This document shows, one piece after another, positions 1 through 8,471 of a stretch of DNA of 18,028 nt. Location of the stretch: the NCBI GenBank assembly GCA_046727435.1, contig JBKPCR010000077.1, positions 1 to 18,028 on the forward strand, in the 5' to 3' direction. A program made the position numbers and the translations under genes. This DNA comes from CAVPRW01 sp046727435 [NCBI: bacterium]. Lineage in GTDB: Bacteria > Tectomicrobia > Entotheonellia > J063. The notes under the pieces were generated by a model that saw nothing but the letters and a program-made list of their open reading frames with translations, was not told where the DNA came from and did no database searches. Position 1 is the first letter of the stretch. Every line of letters starts with the position of its first letter.

Positions 1-157
1 CATCGATGGCAAGCCTTTGCCCCTTGATGAGCTCAAACGTGAGGTCCTCCAGTTCCTCGGCATCGAGTTGGAAATGCCGCTTGAGCATGCGGCAGGTCAG
101 ACGTCCTCGACGCTGGAGCATGGCCAGGGCTTGGTCCAGAATCTCCTCGAAGGTCAT
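1..157 (-). CDS. N-terminal fragment of a probable adenylate-cyclase/ATPase/TPR-type regulator (partial, runs off left edge)
   Basis: Reading the minus strand from the ATG at 157 gives an open frame of 52 codons that leaves the window without a stop. It begins MTFEEILDQALAMLQRRGRL and continues with a basic stretch and an acidic LEDL segment. From memory, this opening (MTFEEIL..LLQRxGRxxxRxLKRxFxLD) is the short N-terminal helical domain found ahead of class III cyclase and AAA modules in large regulators of Tectomicrobia and Rokubacteria. If so, it is a relative of the complete 1130-residue protein at the other end of the window, which has zinc ribbons at that place instead. A good ribosome binding site, GGAGGG (164-169 on the minus strand), lies 6 nt before the ATG and fixes the start. 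Only the N-terminus is visible, so the cyclase and ATPase parts are inferred. Confidence 0.6.
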   Translation of the reverse strand, partial: MTFEEILDQALAMLQRRGRLTCRMLKRHFQLDAEELEDLTFELIKGQRLAID

Positions 158-175
158 AGCCGACCCTCCACCACT

Positions 176-191
176 TTGGCACGTGTGCCAA
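176..191. promoter_or_regulatory. Operator-like inverted repeat upstream of the left-edge gene
   Basis: TTGGCAC-GT-GTGCCAA forms 7-bp perfect arms around a 2-bp centre, 18 bp upstream of the minus-strand start codon at 157 and just outside its ribosome binding site. The size and placement fit a dimeric repressor or activator site. An AT-rich element (TATATAG on the minus strand, near 220-226) lies further upstream and could belong to the promoter, but I see no -35 box at good spacing. The function is inferred from position only. Confidence 0.35.
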
Positions 192-612
192 GGGAGAGCA
201 AAGTCCATCAAGGTGGGGTCTATATAGGAAGAGCACCGCGAGTATACCAGCAATATGGAGGAGTGGCAGGAGAAATTGCACCGCTCTGCAGGGCCCCTCG
301 CACTGGGCTATCGGGAGGAAGTCGGAAAAATTTCAGAAACAAGGCAATGGCCTGTCGCCCACCGTCTCCTTAACGCACCACCCCCTGAATAATTACAGAT
401 CGGCTATTCCTCATCCATGGAGGTGACGACCGTTTTTTCACGCTCCTTTCCTGAGACCACCGCCCTCCAGCTCAACTCTTGGCATCTCGACGACACCGTC
501 ACCCATCGGGGGTCATACGCGTTTGGGAACGGAGAATTAGACAGTACAGTCAACAATGGCCAACCTGAAGAGGTCGGTTTTCCGCATACTTGCACACCGG
601 CGATTTGCCACA
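192..612. other. Gene-poor stretch between divergent genes
   Basis: About 420 bases between the minus-strand regulator and the plus-strand recombinase. It must hold the promoters of both, but no convincing sigma-70 pair is visible. Short open frames here (for example 417-635 on plus) have no clear ribosome binding site, no recognisable motif and an overlapping frame of similar length on the other strand, so I do not call them genes. Confidence 0.5.
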
Positions 613-636
613 ATCAGACAGAATATTCTGTCTGAT
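613..636. repeat. 24-bp perfect palindrome abutting the recombinase start
   Basis: ATCAGACAGAAT is followed directly by its exact reverse complement ATTCTGTCTGAT, with no spacer. The palindrome ends 2 bp before the ATG at 639, so it would overlap the translation start region of the recombinase mRNA. It could be an autoregulatory operator, a recombinase binding or crossover site, or an mRNA hairpin limiting translation. I see no second copy in the window. It has no T-tract, so it is not a terminator. Confidence 0.7.
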
Positions 637-638
637 AT

Positions 639-1224
639 ATGGCCACCTCAAAAAAATCCAAACCCAAGACGAGACGTGGCTCCGGTACGATGCAGTTCCT
701 CACGCAAGAGGAGCTGAAGCGCCTCTTGGCGGTCATCAAGGACAAGCGCGATAAAGCCCTCTTCCTCCTGGCCTATCGTCATGGACTGCGCGCGTCGGAG
801 ATCAGGTTGCTGCAGCGGACCGATGTTGACCTGAAGCAGGGGAGGATCACCATCCACCGCCTCAAAGGATCCCTCTCGGGCATCTACCCTTTGCAGCCCG
901 ACGTTATCAAGCTGCTGCGCGCGTACCGACTCCTCACCGTATCTCTTCATCTCCAACCGCGGGGTGCCCATCGATCGGCGCACGTTGTGGTGCGCCATGC
1001 AGACCTATGGCGAGAAGGCGGGCCTGCCGCCGGAGAAACGGAAGTTCCATAATCTCAAGCACTCCATCGCCACCCACCTCCTTGACGCCCGCGGAGAACT
1101 CCGCTTTGTACAGGATTGGGTGGGCCATAAGAACGTTCAGAACACCACCAAGTACGCCCAACTGACCAACCCGCGGCGTGATGAGGAGGCCCGGAAACTG
1201 TTTGCGGACCATCGTGTCGTCTAA
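639..1224 (+). pseudogene. FimB-like minimal tyrosine recombinase/integrase, frameshifted
   Basis: The frame from ATG 639 encodes a catalytic-domain N-terminal half: FLTQEELKRLL, then AYRHGLRASEIRLL with the first catalytic Arg, then HRLKGSLSG with the beta-hairpin Lys. Near 921-928 the match moves to another frame, which continues PYLFISNRGVPIDRRTLW, then HNLKHSIATHLLD, the WVGHKN box and NTTKYAQL with the nucleophilic Tyr, ending at 1224. A small deletion in the middle is the simplest explanation. The restored protein is about 195 residues, with no core-binding domain. That matches the length and layout of FimB/FimE-type invertases rather than phage integrases of 300-400 residues. The second catalytic Arg position (HxLRH) reads Lys, a variant I recall in some integrases of this type. 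No usual ribosome binding site is visible; the 24-bp palindrome occupies that place. Probably inactive unless the frameshift is a sequencing error. Confidence 0.8.
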
Positions 1225-1361
1225 TATGGGCATGCAACTGTAAGTGCAGTCTGCTGTGGGCCTCTCAGAGCTTCTTGGTTGGACATACGAACCTATGGTG
1301 CCCATTCGCGAGTTAGACACAACTTCTGTAGTGCATAGCAAACTGTCTTATCCGAAGATTT

Positions 1362-2068
1362 ATGATGGATTGGAGAGATTTGAGCGTAGTTCAACGCTTA
1401 GAATTGTTTCGAGACAGAGCCGAAGAATTACGACAGACACGATTTTTGAGAGATACTCTTGTAGCAGGGTATGAGTTGAAAATTGAGGCGCAACTTATTC
1501 CCGGTACAGATGATCAATATGAGACTATATTTTCGATTTATCCATATAATACTGAATACTTGCGTTTATTTCTAACACTCTTCCACGATTTTTCTTGAAG
1601 AATGATCCTATCATAAATCTATTTGCAATATATAATCTCTGCCACCAACATCTGTTGAATAAGCAATATAAAGCCTACCTAGCAAAATCTCGTCAGATCG
1701 CTGCATATGCATTAAAAACAAGCTGCTTTCATCTGAATGTGAATGCGCACGATATGTCTCCAGAATTTGTCAGTGATGTTTGAATCAATGGTTACTATTT
1801 TCACGATAATATAGAACATGGTGGTTTCTTGAGGTCTTTAGCTCCTTACAAGCATATGGTGCTACATACTTACTTTTTTTGACTATTTAAGAGATATGAC
1901 TAAGCAAATTTTATATGTCAGCAATATTGTCGGTAGTGTCCTAAATCTGAGTTGTCGCCTTTAGAGTGGTGCCCACTGGGCATAGCTCATCTGGATAGCA
2001 ACGCACTTTTAGGACACTATGATATTGTCAACACTGCTCTCAACGAAGGATCGATTAGATCGGCCTAG
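1362..2068 (+). pseudogene. Unknown AT-rich gene of about 204 codons, broken by indels, a stop and a MITE
   Basis: The product starts MMDWRDLSVVQRLELFRDRA. The frame breaks at a T5 run (1589-1593), where one added T would restore FFLKNDPIINLFAIYNLCHQ. It meets TGA at 1781-1783, probably a former Trp codon before INGYYFHDNIEHGG. It breaks again at a T7 run (1874-1880), after which it reads DYLRDMTKQILYVSNIV up to 1931. A 90-bp MITE then interrupts. Removing the MITE and one target-site copy gives an uninterrupted end, NTALNEGSIRSA, and a TAG at 2066-2068. The clean reading across the MITE shows this was a real gene. It is far more AT-rich than its neighbours, so it looks transferred. I do not recognise the family: it is soluble, helical-looking, with no signal peptide or membrane segment and no obvious catalytic motif. 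Confidence 0.65.
1932..2021. mobile_element. MITE-like element with IS1-type ends and 8-bp target duplication
   Basis: TAGTGTCCTAAA (1934-1945) is matched by its exact reverse complement at 2008-2019, and weaker pairing continues inward (TG.GTTG). The element has no coding capacity. ATATTGTC occurs directly outside both ends, at 1924-1931 and 2022-2029, which is an 8-bp target-site duplication. IS1 elements make 8-9 bp duplications. The left end, GGTAGTGTCC, resembles the end GGTAATGTCC of the full IS1 element at 2240, so the MITE was probably mobilised by an IS1-family transposase. The outermost two bases differ between its two ends. Exact limits are set by the duplication. Confidence 0.8.
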
Positions 2069-2121
2069 TATCGCAGTAAAAACTGGGAACTCACAGTTGG
2101 TGATGAAGGATGAAGTGAATG

Positions 2122-2239
2122 TTACCCGCACGCCTCCGTCCCAGTTCTGCTTCCCGCTTGCATCAGCAGCCACCCGATCAGGATGAACAGCACATCACCG
2201 ACGGCGAGAAACGTGAGATTATACACCGTGTAATTCGTG
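2122..2239 (-). pseudogene. C-terminal remnant of a small membrane protein, cut by IS1
   Basis: Reading minus from the IS1 edge gives TNYTVYNLTFLAVGDVLFIL followed by IGWLLMQAGSRTGTEACG and a stop at 2122-2124. It has one clear hydrophobic helix followed by a short polar tail, the usual end of a multi-pass inner-membrane protein. It resembles, from memory, the last helix of DUF2243-like membrane proteins, but the fragment is too short to name. The upstream part of the gene is missing where IS1 begins at 2240. The sequence beyond the other end of IS1 is IS21, so the rest was lost by deletion or rearrangement. Confidence 0.45.
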
Positions 2240-2264
2240 GGTAATGTCCCAGATTTGTTGTTTG

Positions 2265-2714
2265 CTAAATCTGTAAACCAAATTCATCACGGTTCATGAA
2301 TAATCCCATGACAATATCATGCATCCGCACGGATTTGGAAAAGCAGAGCGTCTTGCGGGCTAACCGTTTGATCCGCGTCCGCAGCGTCAGGTGTTTTCTT
2401 TCAATCTTTTGGGTGTTATCTTTGCCAAGCGCATGCTGCTCTGAGGTGAGATGTCTTTGGTAGGTCCCCCCATCATCCGTATAAAACCGAGAAATGCCAC
2501 ATGGGGCCAAGAGTTGCTTCAACTGTAAGAACACCGTAGCAGTGTGCGAGCCGAAGACATACGCGAGGACGGTACCGCTTTGAGGATCGATGGCGTGCCA
2601 TAGCCAGCGCTGCTGCGCTTTCTGCCGAACAAAGCTCCACATTTCATCCATTTCAGCGGTGTCAATCTGCTGGACGACCACATGCCATGCGTCAGCAGGT
2701 TCTTGTGTCAACAA
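2265..2714 (-). CDS. insB: IS1 transposase catalytic part (InsB-like)
   Basis: This segment carries the IS1 DDE core: AEMDEMWSFV with the first Asp, RWLWHAIDPQSGTVLAYVFG, FYTDDGGTYQRHL with the second Asp, and IERKHLTLRTRIKRLARKT with the Glu, ending CFSKSVRMHDIVMG as in InsB. It lies in the same reading frame as the InsA-like segment upstream, separated by one TGA (2751-2753) followed by codons for KKAPVIQHVNNA. In this IS1 subgroup the two parts are probably read as one protein, so the stop looks like a mutation of a Leu codon rather than the classical -1 frameshift arrangement. A TTG at 2714 is the first in-frame start after the stop. The element is likely not autonomous unless the stop is bypassed. 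Confidence 0.85.
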   Translation of the reverse strand: MLTQEPADAWHVVVQQIDTAEMDEMWSFVRQKAQQRWLWHAIDPQSGTVLAYVFGSHTATVFLQLKQLLAPCGISRFYTDDGGTYQRHLTSEQHALGKDNTQKIERKHLTLRTRIKRLARKTLCFSKSVRMHDIVMGLFMNRDEFGLQI

Positions 2715-2750
2715 CGCGTTATTGACGTGTTGGATGACAGGTGCTTTTTT

Positions 2751-3008
2751 TCATGTGTCCAGGACTGTCGTTGGCCTGATATGTTGCACACGAGCCGTAT
2801 CACGAAGACCACTTCCATGCATCGTCAGATCAATGATCTGTTGTTTCACTGCTGGTAATCGTCCTTTGTAAACAGATGTTGTGAGAAATGTTTGCTGAGC
2901 CCAATGAGGGTGGCGACAAAGAAAACGTTGTTTTCCATCCGTGGTGTTCCCATGTTTCACCACATCAGTACGCTGACAAGTCGGACAATGAATGGGTGAG
3001 AGAACCAT
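2751..3008 (-). CDS. insA: IS1 InsA-like N-terminal zinc-ribbon/HTH part
   Basis: The start is placed at the ATG at 3008 (MVLSPIHCPTC), since InsA proteins begin a few residues before CPxC; the frame is open further upstream to 3035. The product has CPTC, then GNTTDGKQRFLC and a helix-turn-helix segment, MHGSGLRDTARVQHIRPTTV, which in IS1 binds the terminal repeats. The zinc ribbon should end CxxPxC, but here it reads CRHPHWA, so the last Cys has become Trp and metal binding is probably weakened. The frame ends at TGA 2751-2753 beside an A7 run (minus strand) at the position corresponding to the IS1 frameshift region. Alone it would act as a DNA-binding repressor of transposition. Confidence 0.8.
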   Translation of the reverse strand: MVLSPIHCPTCQRTDVVKHGNTTDGKQRFLCRHPHWAQQTFLTTSVYKGRLPAVKQQIIDLTMHGSGLRDTARVQHIRPTTVLDT

Positions 3009-3125
3009 CAGTAGCGTTCCTGAAATGATAGCCACGAGCCTGTATGGGACGTCCTTGGCGTTCAGCTCTCCGTCCGCAAGGAGAAGATGCCATAGAGCTA
3101 AGAATAGGCCAATTGTCCAAGATAT

Positions 3126-5235
<2,110 letters not shown>

Positions 5236-5530
5236 GGACCGCGGCCCCGGCGGCGCCGCGTGTCCCGTTCTGTCGACTCGCAACCCCTCAGCATCACAGG
5301 GATCCTCTGGGCAGGATCCCATAACAGCACTTCGGTCAACTCGCCTTCTCCTGTCTCGATCACGGTGCATCACGGCTGGCACCCCTGCCCCAGCCATGCC
5401 CCTTGACGGCCACCAAGGTACCTCAAAGGTCCCGCATAGCTCTGGGTTCTTGGGGTATCATGGGGGTTATCAAGGGACCGAGATGTCCGCCATGCCTGGT
5501 GGCGGGCGGCTCACACACCTGGAGGACCCC
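5236..5530. other. Intergenic region with a short hairpin
   Basis: About 295 bases between the IS21 end and the HTH gene. GGGATCCT (5299-5306) and AGGATCCC (5313-5320) form an 8-bp stem with a 6-nt loop, without a T-tract. Open frames crossing this stretch have no ribosome binding site until the one at 5521. The promoter of the downstream small-gene cluster should be here, but I cannot point to it. Confidence 0.4.
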
Positions 5531-5722
5531 ATGCAGACCGATGAAATTTTCACCGTCGAAGAGGGGGCGGCGTATGCCAAGATCGCCCCGAAAACGTTAC
5601 GCAAGTGGCTGAAAAGCGGCCAGCTCCCCGGCCTCCGCGCCGGGCGTCACTGGCGCGTGCAGAAGAGCGCCCTGCAGCGCTTTCTCCGGGAGCAGGGCCA
5701 GAAAGCCGTGAAGGGAGCCTGA
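5531..5722 (+). CDS. Excisionase-family helix-turn-helix DNA-binding protein
   Basis: A 63-residue protein that is entirely a MerR-like/HTH_17 domain: IFTVEEGAAYAKIAPKTLRK, then WLKSGQLPGLRAGRHWRVQK with the winged-helix turn GRHWRV, and the terminal helix ALQRFLREQ. Such proteins bind DNA as excisionases, or regulate small operons and toxin-antitoxin-like pairs. ATG 5531 has GGAGG at 5521-5525. The open frame extends far upstream, but only this start has a ribosome binding site and matches the domain edge. It is followed 3 bp later by the DUF29 gene, so the two are probably co-transcribed and the HTH protein may regulate them. Confidence 0.85.
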   Translation: MQTDEIFTVEEGAAYAKIAPKTLRKWLKSGQLPGLRAGRHWRVQKSALQRFLREQGQKAVKGA

Positions 5723-5725
5723 GCC

Positions 5726-6156
5726 ATGAGCACCTATGACACCGATTTCTACGCCTGGACGCAGGCCCAAGCCGCGGCGCTGCGGGCCAAGGACTGGGCT
5801 GCCGTCGATGTCGAGCACGTGGCCGAGGAGATCGACAGCATGGGCAAGCGCGATCGGCGGGCCGTGGAGAGTGACCTGGAGGTGCGGTTGCGCCATGGCT
5901 TGAAGTGGGTCTACCAGCCCGCGCGCCGGAGTGGGAGCTGGCGACGCACCCTGATGGTCTCCCGGCAACGGCTGGCCCGGCTCCTGCGGGACCACCACAC
6001 GCAGCGGGCGGAGCTGCCTGACCTGATCCCTTGGCCTATGCCGATGCTCGGGAGCTCGCGGCGGCGGAGACCGACTTGCCCCTGGCGACGTTCCCCGCGG
6101 CGTATCCCTGGCGGCCCGAGCAGGTGCTGGCGGCGGACTTTCCCCCGGAGGCCTGA
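5726..6156 (+). pseudogene. DUF29 family protein, frameshifted
   Basis: The N-terminus is typical DUF29: YDTDFYAWTQAQAAALRAKD, VDVEHVAEEIDSMGKRDRRA, then the LEVRLRHGLKWVYQP segment and RLARLLRD. Near 6028-6031 (a CCC run) the match leaves the frame. The +1 frame reads AYADARELAAAETDLPLATF and PAAYPWRPEQVLAADF to a TGA at 6154-6156, exactly as DUF29 proteins end. One missing C would restore about 143 residues. Without it, the frame runs on as an Arg-rich tail that is clearly not coding. DUF29 has no established function; it is abundant in cyanobacteria and other environmental bacteria, often beside HTH proteins. The start is ATG 5726 with GGGAGCC just upstream. Confidence 0.82.
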
Positions 6157-6224
6157 GCCGATGCGTGCGAGATATAAGCGCGACGGGCCCCGCTGGCGAT
6201 CATGGCGCGAGGATGACAAGGGAC

Positions 6225-6518
6225 ATGCTGAAGATCAATTGGCATCATGCCGGCATTTTGCTGGCGCTGGTCGGGCTGGGAGCCATCTTGTCGGTGGTCG
6301 AGGCGCACCTGGATCGCCTGGGCTGGCTGGTGGCCCTGGCCTTGCCCTATCTGTTTACGACCCTGGTGGCCTGGACACGGTGGCACCGCCAGCGGCAAGC
6401 GATCACCGCCCTGAACCTGCTGCTCGGCTGGACGTTGGTGGGTTAGGTCGTGGCGCTGGTCTGGGCGCTCGTACAACCGACGCCCGACGCGATGCCAACC
6501 CGGACGCCGCCGTCATGA
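6225..6518 (+). pseudogene. Superinfection-immunity-like two-helix membrane protein with an internal stop
   Basis: MLKINWHHAGILLALVGLGA begins a protein with a first hydrophobic helix and a second, LALPYLFTTLVAW, followed by RWHRQRQAITALNLLLGWTL. This resembles the superinfection immunity family (Imm/DUF4234-like proteins with NLFLGWTLIGWVVALVWAL). The conserved Trp codon after GWTLVG is TAG (6444-6446). Beyond it the same frame continues VVALVWALVQPTPDAMPTRT to TGA at 6516-6518, so a single Trp-to-stop change truncates the last helix. ATG 6225 has AAGGG close upstream; ATG 6213 in the same frame is an alternative. Family members sit in the inner membrane, and the phage version blocks DNA entry; here the role is unknown. 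The TGA overlaps the next gene's ATG (ATGA), suggesting one operon. Confidence 0.6.
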
Positions 6519-6766
6519 ACCTCCTCCGGCCGCGACTGTTGGCGGCTCTGGCCCTCCTGCTCCTGGCCCTGGCGAGCCCCGCCCTGGCCGGCCCCGTGCG
6601 CTGCACCACCTACGAGGAAAAGACGCCCGGCCGCTTGCAGACCCTGTGTGACGACGGCACGCGGGCGGTGTCGACCTGGAACCGGACCCTGGGGCGCTGC
6701 GAGAGTACCGTCACGCCGCCGCCGGGGCAACGCTGCACCGAGCAGCTCAACCCGAAGACCCGCTAG
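6515..6766 (+). CDS. Small secreted protein with signal peptide
   Basis: An 83-residue product. MNLLRPRLLAALALLLLALA is followed by SPALA and a probable signal peptidase I site (ALA|GP) near residue 25. The mature part has three or four Cys (RCTTYE, TLCDDG, RCEST, RCTEQL), which suggests disulfides in the periplasm. It contains EEKTPGRLQTLCDDGTRAVS and ends PPPGQRCTEQLNPKTR, a pattern I recall from short hypothetical proteins of Rokubacteria/NC10-like genomes. The function is unknown. The ATG overlaps the stop of the preceding membrane-protein frame, which supports this start; the longer frame reaching back to DUF29 is a readthrough artefact of that gene's frameshift. Confidence 0.65.
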   Translation: MNLLRPRLLAALALLLLALASPALAGPVRCTTYEEKTPGRLQTLCDDGTRAVSTWNRTLGRCESTVTPPPGQRCTEQLNPKTR

Positions 6767-6824
6767 TGGGGGGGGCACTGTCGATGATCGTCACCAATGA
6801 GACCAATGGAGAGGAGCGTCACAT

Positions 6825-7195
6825 ATGCACGGCCTCATCATCGGGTTTTCGGTCGTCCTCGTCGGCTGTGCCATGACGCCGCGGTTGGCCAATGTCAGCG
6901 GCGCCGAGGGCAACAAGCCCGAGCAGTATGAGCAGACCATTCGTGAGCACCTGCGCGTCACCCTGCTCGACCCCCCCACAACGTGCAGGATTTCCGCGTC
7001 ACGACGCCCGAGCGGACGTGGTGCACGATTCCTCCAGGAGGCGGGACCTTTTATGGCTGGCGCGTCAAGGTGCAGTACAACGCCAAGAACGCCTATGGGG
7101 GATACACAGGGCTGCGGCAATCCGTCTACTGGTTTCATGGCGAGCGCATCGCCTTGATCACTAGTGATCCCGACAGATGCCCAGAGGCATGGTAG
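6825..7195 (+). pseudogene. Small lipoprotein, frameshifted at a C7 run
   Basis: MHGLIIGFSVVLVGCAMTPR gives a lipoprotein signal with lipobox LVGC (Cys15). It continues GNKPEQYEQTIREHLRVTLL DPP, where the frame is lost in a run of seven C near 6969-6976. Adding one C gives an open continuation, NVQDFRVTTPERTWCTIPPG, then FYGWRVKVQYNAKNAYGGYT and FHGERIALITSDPDRCPEAW, to the TAG at 7193-7195. The restored protein has about 123 residues: a surface or periplasmic lipoprotein with an aromatic-rich beta-type domain. GGAGAGGAG at 6809-6816 is the ribosome binding site. No function is assigned. It is the last gene of the small-gene run starting at 5531. Confidence 0.7.
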
Positions 7196-7239
7196 GGGAG
7201 AGAGAATCGTCAATCGTCGCTAACTATCCGTAAGGCTGA

Positions 7240-7269
7240 TTGAACCGACCACTATATCTGGCAGATTAA
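7240..7269 (+). promoter_or_regulatory. Possible sigma-70-like promoter for the TIR gene
   Basis: TTGAAC (7240-7245) and GATTAA (7264-7269) are separated by 18 bp and lie 38 bp upstream of the start codon, in the most AT-rich part of the leader. Match to consensus is moderate (TTGACA / TATAAT), so this is only a candidate. Confidence 0.25.
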
Positions 7270-7306
7270 CCTCAATACTCATAGCCATGCGGAGGAGATA
7301 TGAGTG

Positions 7307-8350
7307 ATGGCGAACGAGGAACATCTCGCACGGCTGAAGCAAGGGACCGATGCGTGGGATCGATGGCGAGCAGCCAATCCTAAGGTGAGACCAGATCTTA
7401 GTGGAGCAATTCTCACCGGGGCGAACTTTAGCAGGGATAATCTTGAAGAAGTGGACTTCTCTGGGGCAAACCTTGATGGGGCAAACCTCAGCGAAGCAAA
7501 CCTCTCTAAAACGGATCTCAGCGGGGCGGAAATTGAGGCGGATCTCAGTGGGGCGGATCTTAGTGGGGCAATTCTCTCCAGGGTATTCCTTCATAGAGCT
7601 ATCCTTTGCAATGCGGACCTCGCTGAGGCAAACCTTACAGGGGCAATGCTCGCTGATACGGACCTCACCAGAGCTAGGATCGGATGGACCAATTTCGGAG
7701 CAGTCGACCTGCGCAACGTCCATGGGCTGAAAACTATTAGGCACTATGGACCATCAGTTATTGGCATCGACACGCTCTATCGCTCGCAAGGCAATATCCC
7801 CGAGGTCTTTCTCCGGGAAGCTGGTGTCCCCGAGGACTTCATCACCTACATTAAAGCGCTGGTTGGGCGCCCCTTCGAGTTCTATTCTTGCTTTATCAGC
7901 TATTCGAGCAAGGACCAAGAATTCGCCGAACGCCTCTATTCCGATTTGCAAAACAATAGAGTACGCTGCTGGTTTGCACCTCATGACGTCCAAGGCGGTC
8001 GAAAACTCCACGAGCAGATCGATCAAGCTATCCGCGTCCATGAGCGTCTGCTGCTGATCCTCTCACCCCACAGCATGGCTAGCGAGTGGGTGAAAACTGA
8101 AATTGCCAAGGCCAGGCAACGCGAGGTCCGGGAAAAACGACAGGTGCTCTTCCCAATGCGTCTGGTCTCATTTGAAGCTGTGCGTGATTGGCAATGCTTT
8201 GACGCAGATACAGGAAAAGACTCTGCCCGTGAGATTCGCGAGTTCTTTATCCCCGACTTCAGCAACTGGAAGAACTACAATGCATATCAGGTGGCGTTTC
8301 AGCGACTACTCCGTGACCTGAAGGCGGATACCGAATACTTGCCCGCATAG
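7307..8350 (+). CDS. Pentapeptide-repeat and TIR-domain protein
   Basis: A 347-residue fusion. Residues about 30-125 are pentapeptide repeats of the A(D/N)LSxA type (SGANLDGANLSEANLS and so on), which form a right-handed beta-helix. A linker follows, then a TIR domain from about residue 191: SCFISYSSKDQEFAERLYSD, the BB-loop-like RCWFAPHDV, LLLILSPHSMASEWVKTEI and WKNYNAYQVAFQRLL. Glu265 in the SEWVKTE motif is at the position of the NAD-hydrolysing Glu of TIR enzymes. Known bacterial TIR proteins use NAD cleavage or cyclic-ADPR signalling in antiphage abortive infection; some are signalling adaptors. The repeats may serve as sensor or scaffold. GGAGGAG (7291-7297) precedes ATG 7307; GTG 7304 is possible. 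The gene is lower in GC than its upstream neighbours and heads a co-directional block that includes an ATPase/Toprim pair. Confidence 0.9.
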   Translation: MANEEHLARLKQGTDAWDRWRAANPKVRPDLSGAILTGANFSRDNLEEVDFSGANLDGANLSEANLSKTDLSGAEIEADLSGADLSGAILSRVFLHRAILCNADLAEANLTGAMLADTDLTRARIGWTNFGAVDLRNVHGLKTIRHYGPSVIGIDTLYRSQGNIPEVFLREAGVPEDFITYIKALVGRPFEFYSCFISYSSKDQEFAERLYSDLQNNRVRCWFAPHDVQGGRKLHEQIDQAIRVHERLLLILSPHSMASEWVKTEIAKARQREVREKRQVLFPMRLVSFEAVRDWQCFDADTGKDSAREIREFFIPDFSNWKNYNAYQVAFQRLLRDLKADTEYLPA

Positions 8351-8412
8351 TGAAGATTGGAGCAGTCATGCGTTCGTATGAACGGCTGACCGACGCTGCT
8401 CCTCGAACTGCT

Positions 8413-8448
8413 GAACGTCTCGAACGTTCGGAACGTTAGGAACGTTCC
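8413..8448 (+). repeat. Four tandem 9-bp GAACGTTCN repeats in the leader of the HTH gene
   Basis: Units at 8413, 8422, 8431 and 8440 read GAACGTCTC, GAACGTTCG, GAACGTTAG and GAACGTTCC. The core GAACGTTC is itself palindromic. They lie directly upstream of the ribosome binding site (8451-8460), outside any gene, and match the repeats inside the following coding sequence at 8673 and 8958. Confidence 0.8.
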
Positions 8449-8471
8449 ACGAGGAGAGAGAGCCCCGCTCG

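Noticed and set aside
417-635. 72-codon plus-strand frame before the recombinase
   Set aside because: No ribosome binding site, no recognisable domain, and it overlaps an equally long minus-strand frame; it also reads through the palindrome.
5299-5320. Rho-independent terminator
   Set aside because: The 8-bp stem exists but no T-tract follows on either strand, and no gene ends just before it.
6157-6514. Continuation of the DUF29 frame to 6766 as one 346-residue protein
   Set aside because: The DUF29 match leaves this frame near 6028, and the later part contains an independent signal peptide from ATG 6515, so the join is an artefact of the frameshift.
7220-7744. 174-codon minus-strand frame of repeated EIRPxEV pattern
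   Set aside because: It is the antisense image of the pentapeptide repeats; the periodic plus-strand sequence keeps the opposite strand open.
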